From: Phycisphaerales bacterium
GTDB lineage: Bacteria; Planctomycetota; Phycisphaerae; Sedimentisphaerales; Anaerohalosphaeraceae
Length of the DNA stretch: 14,542 nucleotides
Assembly: GCA_011053245.1 (NCBI GenBank)
Contig: DRGS01000012.1
Location: 1 to 14,542 of the forward strand
Reading direction: 5' to 3'
This document shows positions 1-6,752 of the stretch, one piece after another. How positions within the stretch are numbered: the stretch's first letter is position 1; every line of letters starts with the position of its first letter. The notes beneath the pieces are model-generated. The model was not told where the DNA came from. It did no database searches and saw only the letters and a program-made list of their open reading frames with translations. A program made the translations under genes and the position numbers.

Positions 1-19
1 AGATGTGTATAAGAGACAG
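1..19. other. Residual Tn5/Nextera adapter (mosaic end)
   Basis: The contig opens with AGATGTGTATAAGAGACAG, the 19-bp Tn5 mosaic end used in Nextera library preparation. It is not genomic. Read in frame from base 3 it gives the artefactual peptide start MCIRDR, so any gene model starting at base 3 is wrong. Genomic sequence begins at about base 20. Confidence 0.95.
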
Positions 20-50
20 GATTAAGATGAACCGGTATAAAGGACCAAAA

Positions 51-692
51 ATGAAAAGATCAATGATATATGCGTTTTTAGCTGCGATAACCCTGCTCTG
101 CCCGTTCTGCCACGCTTACCCGAAACCGGCTATCGTCCCCGGCCCATCCCTTTGGACCCTCGACGTTCGCTACGACCGCCCGCAGCAGATAACAATGACC
201 CTCCCCAACGGCACCACTCAGCGGTTCTGGTACACGATTTTAACGCTCACCAACAACGGCTCCGGCTTCGACGTCCCCTTTTATCCTGCCTGCGACCTGA
301 TGACCGACACCTTCCAGATCGTCCATGCCGGCAAGACCACTCGCCGCGGCATCTTCGAAGCCATAAAGATCCGCCACCAGGGAGCTTACCCGTTCCTCGA
401 ACCACTCGAATTCGTCAGCGACAAGATCCTGCAAGGCCCGGACAATACTATCGATATTGCAATTATCTGGCCCGATTTCGACGAAAAAGCAAAAAAAATA
501 TCACTCTTCATCGCTGGCCTAAGCAACGAAACCACTGCTATCGACCATCCGTTGGAAACTGACGAAAACGGCAAACCCAAAAAGATTTTCCTGCGAAAGA
601 CGTTAAAGCTGGATTACAATGTCGGCGGCGACGAAACCCTCCGCTCCGGCCTTGCTGTCACTTACGAGAAGAAAAGCTGGGTCATGCGTTAA
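51..692 (+). CDS. Secreted protein of unknown function
   Basis: A 213-residue protein that I cannot assign a function. Residues 1-22 form a signal peptide: a basic start (MKR), a hydrophobic core and a likely cut after CHA-22. The rest is rich in Thr, Asn and aromatic residues and looks like beta sandwich. It includes FWYTILTLTNN (59-69) and a second strand-rich block around IAIIWPDFD (136-144) that ends in a GLSNET segment. From memory, similar 'WY..TLTNN' secreted proteins are common in Planctomycetota. I chose the ATG at 51 because AAAGGA at 39-44 sits 6 bases upstream and the signal peptide begins there. An ATG at 27 lacks such a site, and anything earlier reads adapter. Its TAA (690-692) overlaps the stop of the convergent protease gene. 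Unlike the rest of the window, its coding strand is C-rich. Confidence 0.75.
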   Translation: MKRSMIYAFLAAITLLCPFCHAYPKPAIVPGPSLWTLDVRYDRPQQITMTLPNGTTQRFWYTILTLTNNGSGFDVPFYPACDLMTDTFQIVHAGKTTRRGIFEAIKIRHQGAYPFLEPLEFVSDKILQGPDNTIDIAIIWPDFDEKAKKISLFIAGLSNETTAIDHPLETDENGKPKKIFLRKTLKLDYNVGGDETLRSGLAVTYEKKSWVMR

Positions 693-1918
693 GCGGTTTT
701 TTTCGGCACTTGCAGATTCCGCTTACACCGTGGACAGGCAACTTGTTTGGCTTTGAAATTCGGCGGGACTTTTAATTTCATCCCGCACGCGCATGTAATA
801 AACGCGAATCCGTTAACCATTCGCATTATATCGCCGGTTTGACGCATTTGTTTTCGTGCGTTAGATTCGGCTTTGGCATTTTTATCCGCTTGCCGGATCG
901 CAACATCTTCGCTGGCTTTCATCACCGAAGCCGGCATAATATTTTTGCCGCCAACAGTTTGGCTATAAGAATCCGAATAGTCTTTAAACGACGCACCCCG
1001 CGACATCATTCTGAGAGTTTTTATTCTCGCGTCGATTGGCGGATGCGTACTAAAAAGACTCACAGCTTTCATACCCTTTAGCGGGTTAGCGATATACATC
1101 GGAGCGGTGACCTTGTTTGCGGATTCGAGTTTTATGTCGCTACCACTTATTTTTTCGAGCGCCCCAGCCAACCCTTCCGGGTATCGTGTGAGTCTGACAG
1201 CGCCGGCGTCGGCGAGGTATTCGCGTTTTCGCGATAACGCAAAGTACAGGATGTTCGCGAATATCGGCGCCAGTATCGCACATACGATCGCGACGACTAT
1301 CATTATTATTTGCCCCTGACCGCCGCCGGACGATCTCGATGAGTATCGTCTGCCGGAAGTCATTGAACTATAAAACATTCCCCGCAGAAAGACCTGCGAA
1401 ACGAGTACGATGCTGCCGAGCATTACTCCTGCTAAAGTTACGAACAGGATGTCCCGGTGCAGGATGTGACTTACCTCGTGGGCGATGACTCCCTGCAATT
1501 CGTCGCGGTTTAGTCTGGCTAATAGTCCGGCAGTGACGGCGACCGAAGCGGATTCCGGGCTTCTGCCGGTCGCGAAAGCGTTCGGGGCCTGCTCGTTGAT
1601 GATGTATATCTTTGGCATCTTCGGTAGGTTGGCGGCGATGGTCATCTCCTCAACGACGTTGAAAAGCTGCGGATGAACTTCGGCAGTGACGGGTACAGCT
1701 TTGCTGGTCATTAGCAGTATCTGATCGCCACCGACAAAACTTATTATAAGCAATACCACCCATATTATCCCGGCGATTATCAACCCAAACGGTCCGCCGT
1801 TTACATCAGGACCTGAGAATGCACCTCCAATGACGTAGCCGAGACCGCATAGGACCATGGCCATTGTTATCAACAGAACTATTGAATTTCGCTTGTTTGC
1901 CCTGATTTGCTCCCACAT
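689..1918 (-). CDS. M48 HtpX-like membrane metalloprotease with C-terminal zinc ribbon
   Basis: A 409-residue M48-family zinc protease. Two N-terminal membrane segments (about 12-32 and 45-63) lead into the catalytic domain with HEVSH at 147-151 (ligands H147 and H151, catalytic E148). The third ligand is probably E233 in KREYLAD, and the family motif THPPIDARI is at 291-299. Two further hydrophobic segments (about 157-177 and 203-226) flank a Ser/Arg/Gly-rich loop. This is the HtpX layout, with the active site facing the cytoplasm. HtpX degrades damaged membrane proteins. The unusual part is the tail: after a charged linker (about 330-365), residues 376-398 form CxC-16-CxxC, a probable zinc ribbon absent from E. 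coli HtpX (about 290 residues). It starts 2 bases after lemA ends, so the two are almost certainly cotranscribed; this pairing is common. No strong ribosome-binding site of its own is seen, so translation may be coupled to lemA. Confidence 0.9.
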   Translation of the reverse strand: MWEQIRANKRNSIVLLITMAMVLCGLGYVIGGAFSGPDVNGGPFGLIIAGIIWVVLLIISFVGGDQILLMTSKAVPVTAEVHPQLFNVVEEMTIAANLPKMPKIYIINEQAPNAFATGRSPESASVAVTAGLLARLNRDELQGVIAHEVSHILHRDILFVTLAGVMLGSIVLVSQVFLRGMFYSSMTSGRRYSSRSSGGGQGQIIMIVVAIVCAILAPIFANILYFALSRKREYLADAGAVRLTRYPEGLAGALEKISGSDIKLESANKVTAPMYIANPLKGMKAVSLFSTHPPIDARIKTLRMMSRGASFKDYSDSYSQTVGGKNIMPASVMKASEDVAIRQADKNAKAESNARKQMRQTGDIMRMVNGFAFITCACGMKLKVPPNFKAKQVACPRCKRNLQVPKKTA

Positions 1919-1920
1919 TT

Positions 1921-2475
1921 TTAGAAGCTCACTTTCGGAACATTTCTCTCTGCTTCGTTTTCTATTTCGAAGAAGTCGCGTTTGAGGAAGTTGAACGTTC
2001 CTGCGATGATATTCGACGGGAACATTTGCGTCTTGTTGTTGAAGAAGAGTACCTGGTCGTTATATCCCTGCCTTGCGAAGGCGATCTTGTTTTCCGTGCT
2101 GGTGAGGGTTTCCTGAAGGGCGAGGAAATTCTGGTTGGCTTTGAGGTCGGGGTAGTTTTCCACGACGAGCATGAAATTGCTCAGGGCACCACTCAGGGCA
2201 CCTTCCGCTTTGGAGGCGTCGCCGACGTTGTTCGCTCCCATTGCCCGGCTTCTGGCTTCGGTGATCTTTGTGAAAGTATCCTGCTCGTGCTGCATGTAGC
2301 CCTTGGCGGTCTCGACGAGGTTCGGTATCAGGTCGTGCCTTCGTTTGAGCTGGACGTCGATCTGTGACCATGCGTTATCTACCTGGTTGCGGAGCCGCAC
2401 CAGCGCGTTGTACATCCCGACGACGGCTGCGATCAGGACTACAACAACAACTAAAATGCCAATGATAATACCCAT
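1921..2475 (-). CDS. lemA: LemA family membrane protein
   Basis: A 184-residue LemA-family protein. An N-terminal membrane anchor (3-21) is followed by the family's helical domain. The signature runs from VRLRNQVDNAWSQIDVQLKRR (26-46) through DLIPNLVETAKGY (48-60). The second block, from ENYPDLKAN (106-114) to the end, includes FNNKTQMFPSNI near 145-156. Length matches typical LemA proteins (about 180-190 aa). The biochemical role is not settled; LemA is often encoded next to M48/HtpX proteases or TPM-domain proteins, as here. The ATG at 2475 is supported by AGGAGA at 2482-2487, seen on the minus strand. A promoter candidate about 140 bases upstream gives a long 5' leader. It is first in a two-gene operon with the M48 protease. 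Confidence 0.93.
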   Translation of the reverse strand: MGIIIGILVVVVVLIAAVVGMYNALVRLRNQVDNAWSQIDVQLKRRHDLIPNLVETAKGYMQHEQDTFTKITEARSRAMGANNVGDASKAEGALSGALSNFMLVVENYPDLKANQNFLALQETLTSTENKIAFARQGYNDQVLFFNNKTQMFPSNIIAGTFNFLKRDFFEIENEAERNVPKVSF

Positions 2476-2865
2476 TTCGTTTCTCCTGTAAAAAATGTCA
2501 GTTTTTATTTACTTTGCCGAGTTTTACGAACAGTATGACTCGCCGATTACTCAAATTATAGCGTAGCAGGAAGAAAGCACGCGAAACTTCCACAATCCAT
2601 ACACGTTTGGAGTATGTTAACCGCTATCGGGTAGAGCGTCAAGGGTGGGTTTGTTTGTGGGTTATTATGGCAAGGAGGCTACATTTTGGGGTTATCCGGT
2701 TGTATTTTGTGGTTTTGAAATTGGGCTGGAAAGATGTATCCAATTGATGTATACTGTGCTGCGGTGCTAAATCTGTTTATTTCTTAGTCAAGACTAATCG
2801 CTTGAATAGTTAAATTTTCTGGGAATATGTATCACAATTTATTGTTTAATTGAAAGCCGTATAAT
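2476..2865. other. Gene-free region between lemA and the GT2 remnant
   Basis: About 390 bases without a supportable gene on either strand. It holds the lemA ribosome-binding site (2482-2487) and the repeat-borne promoter (2605-2652). The right half (about 2650-2865) is AT-rich, with scattered stops in all frames. A TATAAT occurs at 2860-2865 just before the GT2 remnant, but I find no matching -35 box at normal spacing. The missing N-terminal two thirds of the GT2 gene are not here in any frame. A 13-base word, GGGTTATTATGGC, at 2659-2671 recurs at 3236-3248 on the other side of the remnant. Confidence 0.6.
2605..2652 (-). promoter_or_regulatory. 48-bp repeat copy A: candidate lemA promoter
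   Basis: Read on the minus strand it contains TTGACG (2642-2637), a 17-base spacer and TAACAT (2619-2614), a good sigma70-type arrangement pointing at lemA. Transcription would start near 2607, leaving a leader of about 130 bases. The block matches 6536-6583 at 41 of 48 positions with no gaps, and all seven differences are transitions. The spacer itself is largely conserved, more than a generic promoter would require. An operator or a recent duplication could explain this. Promoter activity is inferred. Confidence 0.55.
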
Positions 2866-3192
2866 GTGCTGATGGGAGCGAAACTTTCAGAATACCATAC
2901 GGGCTATCGAGCGTTTTCGCGGGAGCTGCTTGAGAAGATCGGCCTTGAAGATAACTCTGACGATTTTGTGTTCGATAACCAGATGCTGGCCCAGATATTG
3001 TGGCATGGTTACCAGATCGCCGAGGTTAGCTGTCCGACGAAGTATTTTGCGGAAGCCTCGTCCATCAATTTTTCCAGAAGCGTTAAATACGGTTTCGGGT
3101 GTCTTGCGACGGCTGGGCTGTATCGGCTGGCAAAAATAAATATTGTCAAATCAACTTTGTTTCCCAAAAAAGACGAGGGCAAACATGGGTAG
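2866..3192 (+). pseudogene. GT2 (polyprenyl-P-mannose synthase-like) glycosyltransferase, 3' remnant
   Basis: A 108-codon open frame matching only the C-terminal third of a family-2 glycosyltransferase of the dolichyl/polyprenyl-phosphate mannose synthase type. The recognisable blocks are [16 protein letters not shown] (7-22), [12 protein letters not shown] (32-43) and [19 protein letters not shown] (55-73). Whole proteins of this kind run to roughly 230-260 residues and start with a GT-A nucleotide-binding domain carrying the DxD metal site. That part is missing, so catalysis is not expected. Family resemblance seems to begin at Asn, codon 2863-2865, and an in-frame TGA lies at 2851-2853. 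The open start would be GTG at 2866 or ATG at 2872, neither with a good ribosome-binding site. It lies 74 bases before a GT-C enzyme that would plausibly use its lipid-linked product. A deletion in the genome or an assembly join near 2855-2865 could both explain it. Confidence 0.75.
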
Positions 3193-3266
3193 ATCGGTCA
3201 ACCGTATGAACTGCAAAAACGGCAACTGCCTCATAGGGTTATTATGGCGTATCTTAGGTTGAATTT

Positions 3267-4964
3267 ATGAACAAATATCTGGTCATTGCGGTTTACATTG
3301 GTCTGATCTTAATTACGCTGCTGGTTTTCTGGCAGGTTCGGAATTTCGACTTTGTTCATTTCGACGACAATGATTATGTGTATGAAAATCAGCATGTTCT
3401 GGACGGTTTGACCTGGGATGGTGTTATCTGGGCTTTTACCTCCGGCCATGCGTCCAATTGGCATCCGGTAACATGGCTGTCGCTTATGCTGGATTGTCAG
3501 ATGTTTGGCAAGGACCCCGGACGGATGCATCTGGTCAATGTCTTTTTGCACCTTGCCAATACCCTGCTGCTGTTTGCGGTTCTCAGGAAAATGACCTCTT
3601 CGTTGTGGCCAAGTGCCTTTGTCGCCGCTGCCTTTGCGATTCACCCGATGCACGTCGAATCGGTAGCGTGGATTGCCGAACGCAAGGATGTGCTGAGTAC
3701 ATTATTCTGGCTGCTGACAATGGCCGCTTACGCAGGCTTCGTCAAACGTCCTTCTGTATTTCGATATACGATGGCTCTTGTGCTGTTTGCGGTTGGGCTG
3801 ATGGCAAAACCGATGCTGGTGACGCTTCCGTTTGTCCTGCTGCTGCTGGATTATTGGCCACTGAACCGGCTTGAAGTGACTGAGCCTTTGCCGATATCCG
3901 GCCGTCGGCGCCGAAAGGCCACGCCGCCACCACGGAGACGGCCTGTGTGGTACCGCTTGATTATCGAAAAGATCCCATTTCTTGCCCTTGCCGCCGTTTC
4001 AAGCGTCATCACATTTTTTGTCCAGCGAAGCGGCGGAGCCATGTCTACAAGCGATGTCCTTCCTCTCAAAGGGCGTGTCGGTAATGCCTCAATTTCATAT
4101 TTCCAATACATCAAAAAAATGGTTTGGCCTTCAAAACTCGCGGCTTTTTATCCCCATCCCAGTTCCGACATCCATGCGGCAAAAGCCGTCGTATGCATCC
4201 TGCTGCTTATCGGGCTGACTGTCCTGTTTTTATACCTTGCCAGAAGAAGAAAGTATCTTGCCACGGGCTGGCTGTGGTACCTGGGCACACTGCTACCCGT
4301 CATCGGGCTGATACAGGTAGGTGGACAGGCCTACGCCGACCGTTACACCTATATCCCTTTTATTGGTTTATTCATGATGATTGCCTGGGGCGCAGCGGAA
4401 CTGCTTGCGAGGTTTCCACACCGAAAATTTGTCCTCGGTTTATTTGCAGCAATCATACTGACCCCCATGGGGCTGTATTCCCATAGACAGGTGGGTTTCT
4501 GGAAGAATGGCGTTGCTCTTTTTTCACATGCTATCGAGGTTACTTTGAATAACGCCATTGCGTACAATGGTCTAAGCCTAGCTTACTTTGAGCTTGGTAA
4601 CTTTAAAGAGGCTATTGAAGCCCTTGAGCATGTAGTCCAGACCAAGCCAAATGATGCCCTCACAAAAAACAACCTGTCATGGTTTCTGGCAACGGCATCG
4701 GATCCGAAATTGCGAAATCCGGCAAAAGCTGTTGATCTTGCCGAGAAGGCCTGCGAGCTTGCTGGCCATAAAAACACAGCATTTTTCGACACCCTCGCGG
4801 CCGCCTATGCCTCTGCCGACAGGTTTGATGAAGCTGTATCAACCGCCGAGAAAGCCTTGAAACGGGCCGAAGCGGCTGGCAATGAGAATCTTACACAGGA
4901 AATAAAAGGCCACCTTAAGCTTTTCAGACAAGGGCGAAGTTACAGCGAACAAATTAATAATTGA
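3267..4964 (+). CDS. TMTC-like GT-C membrane O-glycosyltransferase with C-terminal TPRs
   Basis: A 565-residue polytopic protein with about ten hydrophobic segments over residues 5-400, then a soluble helical tail. The first extracytoplasmic loop has FDDNDYVYEN (32-41). The D33-D34 pair fits the catalytic acidic motif of GT-C enzymes, which use polyprenyl-phosphate sugars. Other conserved blocks are HASNWHPVTWLSLMLD (61-76), HPMHVESVAWIAERKDVLS (126-144) and YADRYTYIPFIGLF (356-369). These are typical of bacterial relatives of TMTC protein O-mannosyltransferases (GT105). The tail has TPR-like helices at about 430-462 and 503-540. The likely role is transfer of a lipid-linked sugar to exported proteins; sugar and target are unknown. 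A basic, Pro-rich loop (212-226) lies between segments. The ATG at 3267 has AGG at 3256-3258. It lies just downstream of the broken GT2 gene, which may once have supplied its donor. Confidence 0.8.
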   Translation: MNKYLVIAVYIGLILITLLVFWQVRNFDFVHFDDNDYVYENQHVLDGLTWDGVIWAFTSGHASNWHPVTWLSLMLDCQMFGKDPGRMHLVNVFLHLANTLLLFAVLRKMTSSLWPSAFVAAAFAIHPMHVESVAWIAERKDVLSTLFWLLTMAAYAGFVKRPSVFRYTMALVLFAVGLMAKPMLVTLPFVLLLLDYWPLNRLEVTEPLPISGRRRRKATPPPRRRPVWYRLIIEKIPFLALAAVSSVITFFVQRSGGAMSTSDVLPLKGRVGNASISYFQYIKKMVWPSKLAAFYPHPSSDIHAAKAVVCILLLIGLTVLFLYLARRRKYLATGWLWYLGTLLPVIGLIQVGGQAYADRYTYIPFIGLFMMIAWGAAELLARFPHRKFVLGLFAAIILTPMGLYSHRQVGFWKNGVALFSHAIEVTLNNAIAYNGLSLAYFELGNFKEAIEALEHVVQTKPNDALTKNNLSWFLATASDPKLRNPAKAVDLAEKACELAGHKNTAFFDTLAAAYASADRFDEAVSTAEKALKRAEAAGNENLTQEIKGHLKLFRQGRSYSEQINN

Positions 4965-4987
4965 CAGGTTTATTGCCAAGTCTTATC

Positions 4988-5018
4988 TGGCACTTAGGTG
5001 AAGTGTCACTCAGTTTTT
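4988..5018 (+). terminator. Weak hairpin terminator candidate after the TMTC-like gene
   Basis: TGGCACTT (4988-4995) pairs with AAGTGTCA (5001-5008), an 8-bp stem with one G-T pair and a 5-base loop. Five T residues follow at 5014-5018. The stem is AT-leaning and the T-run starts 5 bases after it, so it is a weak candidate. It lies in the 52-base gap between convergent genes, and its T-run reaches into the galM stop codon. Confidence 0.35.
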
Positions 5019-6066
5019 ACTTTGCCGAGAATTTATGCACTGTCAGGTGCTTGTAAACCTCTCCGGGTCTTAGTACCGTGGAGGGGAAATTCGGTTGGTT
5101 CGGCGAATCGGGGAAATGCTGCGTTTCAAGGCATAGTGCGCCTCGCTTATTATATACAGCTCCGCCTTTACCGATGCAACTGCCGTCGAGATAATTGGCG
5201 GTATAGAGCTGGACGCCGGGTTCGGTAGTGCTTACTTCCATTACGCGACCGCTTTTGGGGTCATGGACGATTGCAGCTAAGGAAAGTTCGCCGCTGCTGT
5301 TGAGTACATAGTTGTGGTCGTATCCGCCGGGGTTGCCGGGGATCTGGTCGATCTTTTCGCCGATAGAATGCGATCGGGTGAAGTCCATTAAGGTTCCAGC
5401 GACATTAGCGAGCACGCCTGTTGGGATGCTATCATCGTTGACGAGTGTGTATTTGTCCGCGTTGATCTGTAAGTGATGATCGAGGACGTCACCGCTGTCG
5501 TGGCCTGCGAGGTTCCAGTAGGCGTGGTTGGTGAGATTTATGACTGTTGGTTTGTCTGTGGTTGCGGTGTATTCGATGGAGAGTTCGTCGTTGTCGGTTA
5601 GCTTGTATATTACGCTGCAATTGAGATTGCCGGGATAGCCTTCTTCGCCGTCCGGGCTTAGGTATGTAAACTCGACGGCTTGGCTGTCGGGGGTTTCGAT
5701 CTGGTTTGCGGACCATATAGCTTTGTCGAATCCCTTTATGCCGCCGTGGAGGTGGTTGTCGCCGTTGTTTTGGGCGAGGGTGTATTCGGTTCCGTCAAGT
5801 GTGAAGCTGCCCTTTGCGATGCGGTTGGCGCATCTGCCGGTTGTGGTGCCGAAGTAGGAATCGTTCTTTTTGACATAGTCTGTAAGAGTATCAAAGCCAA
5901 GCACGATGTCGGCGAGGTTGCCGCTTACGTCAGGGGTCCGCATCGAGACGAGGATCGCTCCGTATGTCATTACGCGAGCTTCTAAACCGTTGCGGTTTGT
6001 CAGGGTGAATATTTCAACGGCGGTCCCATCGGGGAGGTTGCCGAAAATTTGCTTTTTTATACTCAT
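5017..6066 (-). CDS. galM: Aldose 1-epimerase (galactose mutarotase)
   Basis: A 349-residue aldose 1-epimerase, which interconverts alpha and beta anomers of galactose, glucose and related hexoses; this is the usual family length. Substrate-binding and catalytic motifs are all visible: GRCANRIAKGSF (78-88) and NNGDNHLHGGIKGFDK (100-115) with H107; NLTNHAYWNL (177-186) with the catalytic acid H181; GYDHNYVL (248-255) with D250; and LCLETQHFPDSPNQPNFPS (311-329) with catalytic base E314. There is no signal peptide, so it is cytoplasmic. The ATG at 6066 has AAGG 8 bases upstream. It follows the zinc-ribbon gene by 24 bases and probably shares its promoter. No other galactose genes are in the window. 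Confidence 0.95.
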   Translation of the reverse strand: MSIKKQIFGNLPDGTAVEIFTLTNRNGLEARVMTYGAILVSMRTPDVSGNLADIVLGFDTLTDYVKKNDSYFGTTTGRCANRIAKGSFTLDGTEYTLAQNNGDNHLHGGIKGFDKAIWSANQIETPDSQAVEFTYLSPDGEEGYPGNLNCSVIYKLTDNDELSIEYTATTDKPTVINLTNHAYWNLAGHDSGDVLDHHLQINADKYTLVNDDSIPTGVLANVAGTLMDFTRSHSIGEKIDQIPGNPGGYDHNYVLNSSGELSLAAIVHDPKSGRVMEVSTTEPGVQLYTANYLDGSCIGKGGAVYNKRGALCLETQHFPDSPNQPNFPSTVLRPGEVYKHLTVHKFSAK

Positions 6067-6090
6067 AGTTTCGCCTTACACGGAATTATA

Positions 6091-6507
6091 TTATTTTGTG
6101 TCGTCTTCGCTGTCGGTGGTGTCTGCTCCGAACATGTTCAATAACAGTTTACGCACCTTTTTGCTTTGGTCAGAGCCGTCAATGGATAGAACGTCTGAAA
6201 GCTCATTTTCATCAAACCAAAGTCCATCGCCGCGTTTGCAGCGGTCGAGTATTTTGGCCTCTTTGCCTTCGCCGGTTTGTATCTTTTCCATTTTTTTGAG
6301 GCATATCGGGCATTTTCGTTTCTTTTCAGGGCAGTTTTTGGCCTTTTGGAAAGAGGCGAGCAGGGCGGTAGCTTGACCAGAGTCGCCTAAAAGGGACTCT
6401 AATTCACCTGCATCGAGCCATATTCCCCGGCAATCGAGGCAGTAGTCGATCTCGACTTCGGATAACTCGAAAGTGATCATCGCATTTTTACAGACTGGGC
6501 AATCCAT
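6091..6507 (-). CDS. TFIIB-type zinc-ribbon protein
   Basis: A 138-residue cytoplasmic protein with two copies of the short bacterial zf-TFIIB module. Copy 1 is complete: CPVC (3-6), then YCLDCRGIWLDAGELESLL (22-40) with C23 and C26. Copy 2 has CPIC (66-69), then LDRCKRGDGLWFDENEL (87-103). There C90 is kept but the fourth ligand position is Gly93, so zinc binding may be incomplete or use another residue. Function is unknown; such proteins are thought to bind metal and perhaps nucleic acid or protein. The frame stays open up to 6732, but the start at 6507 is chosen because the first zinc knuckle begins at residue 3, AAGG lies about 8-11 bases upstream, and a promoter lies at 6545-6573. The tail (130-138) is acidic. 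First gene of an operon with galM. Confidence 0.82.
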   Translation of the reverse strand: MDCPVCKNAMITFELSEVEIDYCLDCRGIWLDAGELESLLGDSGQATALLASFQKAKNCPEKKRKCPICLKKMEKIQTGEGKEAKILDRCKRGDGLWFDENELSDVLSIDGSDQSKKVRKLLLNMFGADTTDSEDDTK

Positions 6508-6535
6508 TTTTGTACCTTGGCTATACAGAATAAAG

Positions 6536-6583
6536 GTTTGGGGTATGTTAACCGCTATCAGGCGGGGCGTCAAGGATGAGTTT
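6536..6583 (-). promoter_or_regulatory. 48-bp repeat copy B: candidate promoter of the zinc-ribbon/galM operon
   Basis: On the minus strand: TTGACG (6573-6568), a 17-base spacer and TAACAT (6550-6545), identical boxes and spacing to copy A at 2605-2652. Transcription would start near 6538, about 30 bases before the ATG at 6507. Conservation runs outside the boxes on both sides, from GTTTGG through the GTTT at the far end. Confidence 0.6.
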
Positions 6584-6660
6584 TGGTATGGAAAGGTCAA
6601 AAAAAAATTTAAAATGAAGGGTTGCATTCGGAAATAAACTTGGTATTTTTGGAAATGAGG

Positions 6661-6713
6661 CTTAGTGACGCCGCTAAGCAGGGACATAGAAGATTGGACA
6701 ACAGGCTCTATGT
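6661..6713 (+). promoter_or_regulatory. Two short inverted repeats in the leader of the EHP lipoprotein
   Basis: CTTAG (6661-6665) pairs with CTAAG (6674-6678). ACATAGA (6684-6690) pairs perfectly with TCTATGT (6707-6713). Both lie 40-90 bases before the ATG at 6753. No T-run follows, so this is not a normal terminator. They may be RNA leader hairpins or an operator. No convincing promoter boxes were found upstream; TTGCAT (6622-6627) with TATTTT (6644-6649) is weak. Confidence 0.3.
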
Positions 6714-6752
6714 TGCAGAAGTCGTGAGCCACAACATGAAAGGGAAATTGTT

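Noticed and set aside
2860..2865. TATAAT as a promoter for the GT2 remnant
   Set aside because: No -35 box lies at acceptable spacing, and the TATAAT partly overlaps codons that still look like the GT2 protein.
3184..3261. A 25-codon frame overlapping the end of the GT2 remnant
   Set aside because: Short, with no ribosome-binding site and no recognisable feature.
6508..6732. An upstream extension of the zinc-ribbon gene by 75 codons
   Set aside because: The extension covers the promoter-like repeat at 6536-6583, looks non-coding and would place extra residues before a zinc knuckle that naturally starts at residue 3.
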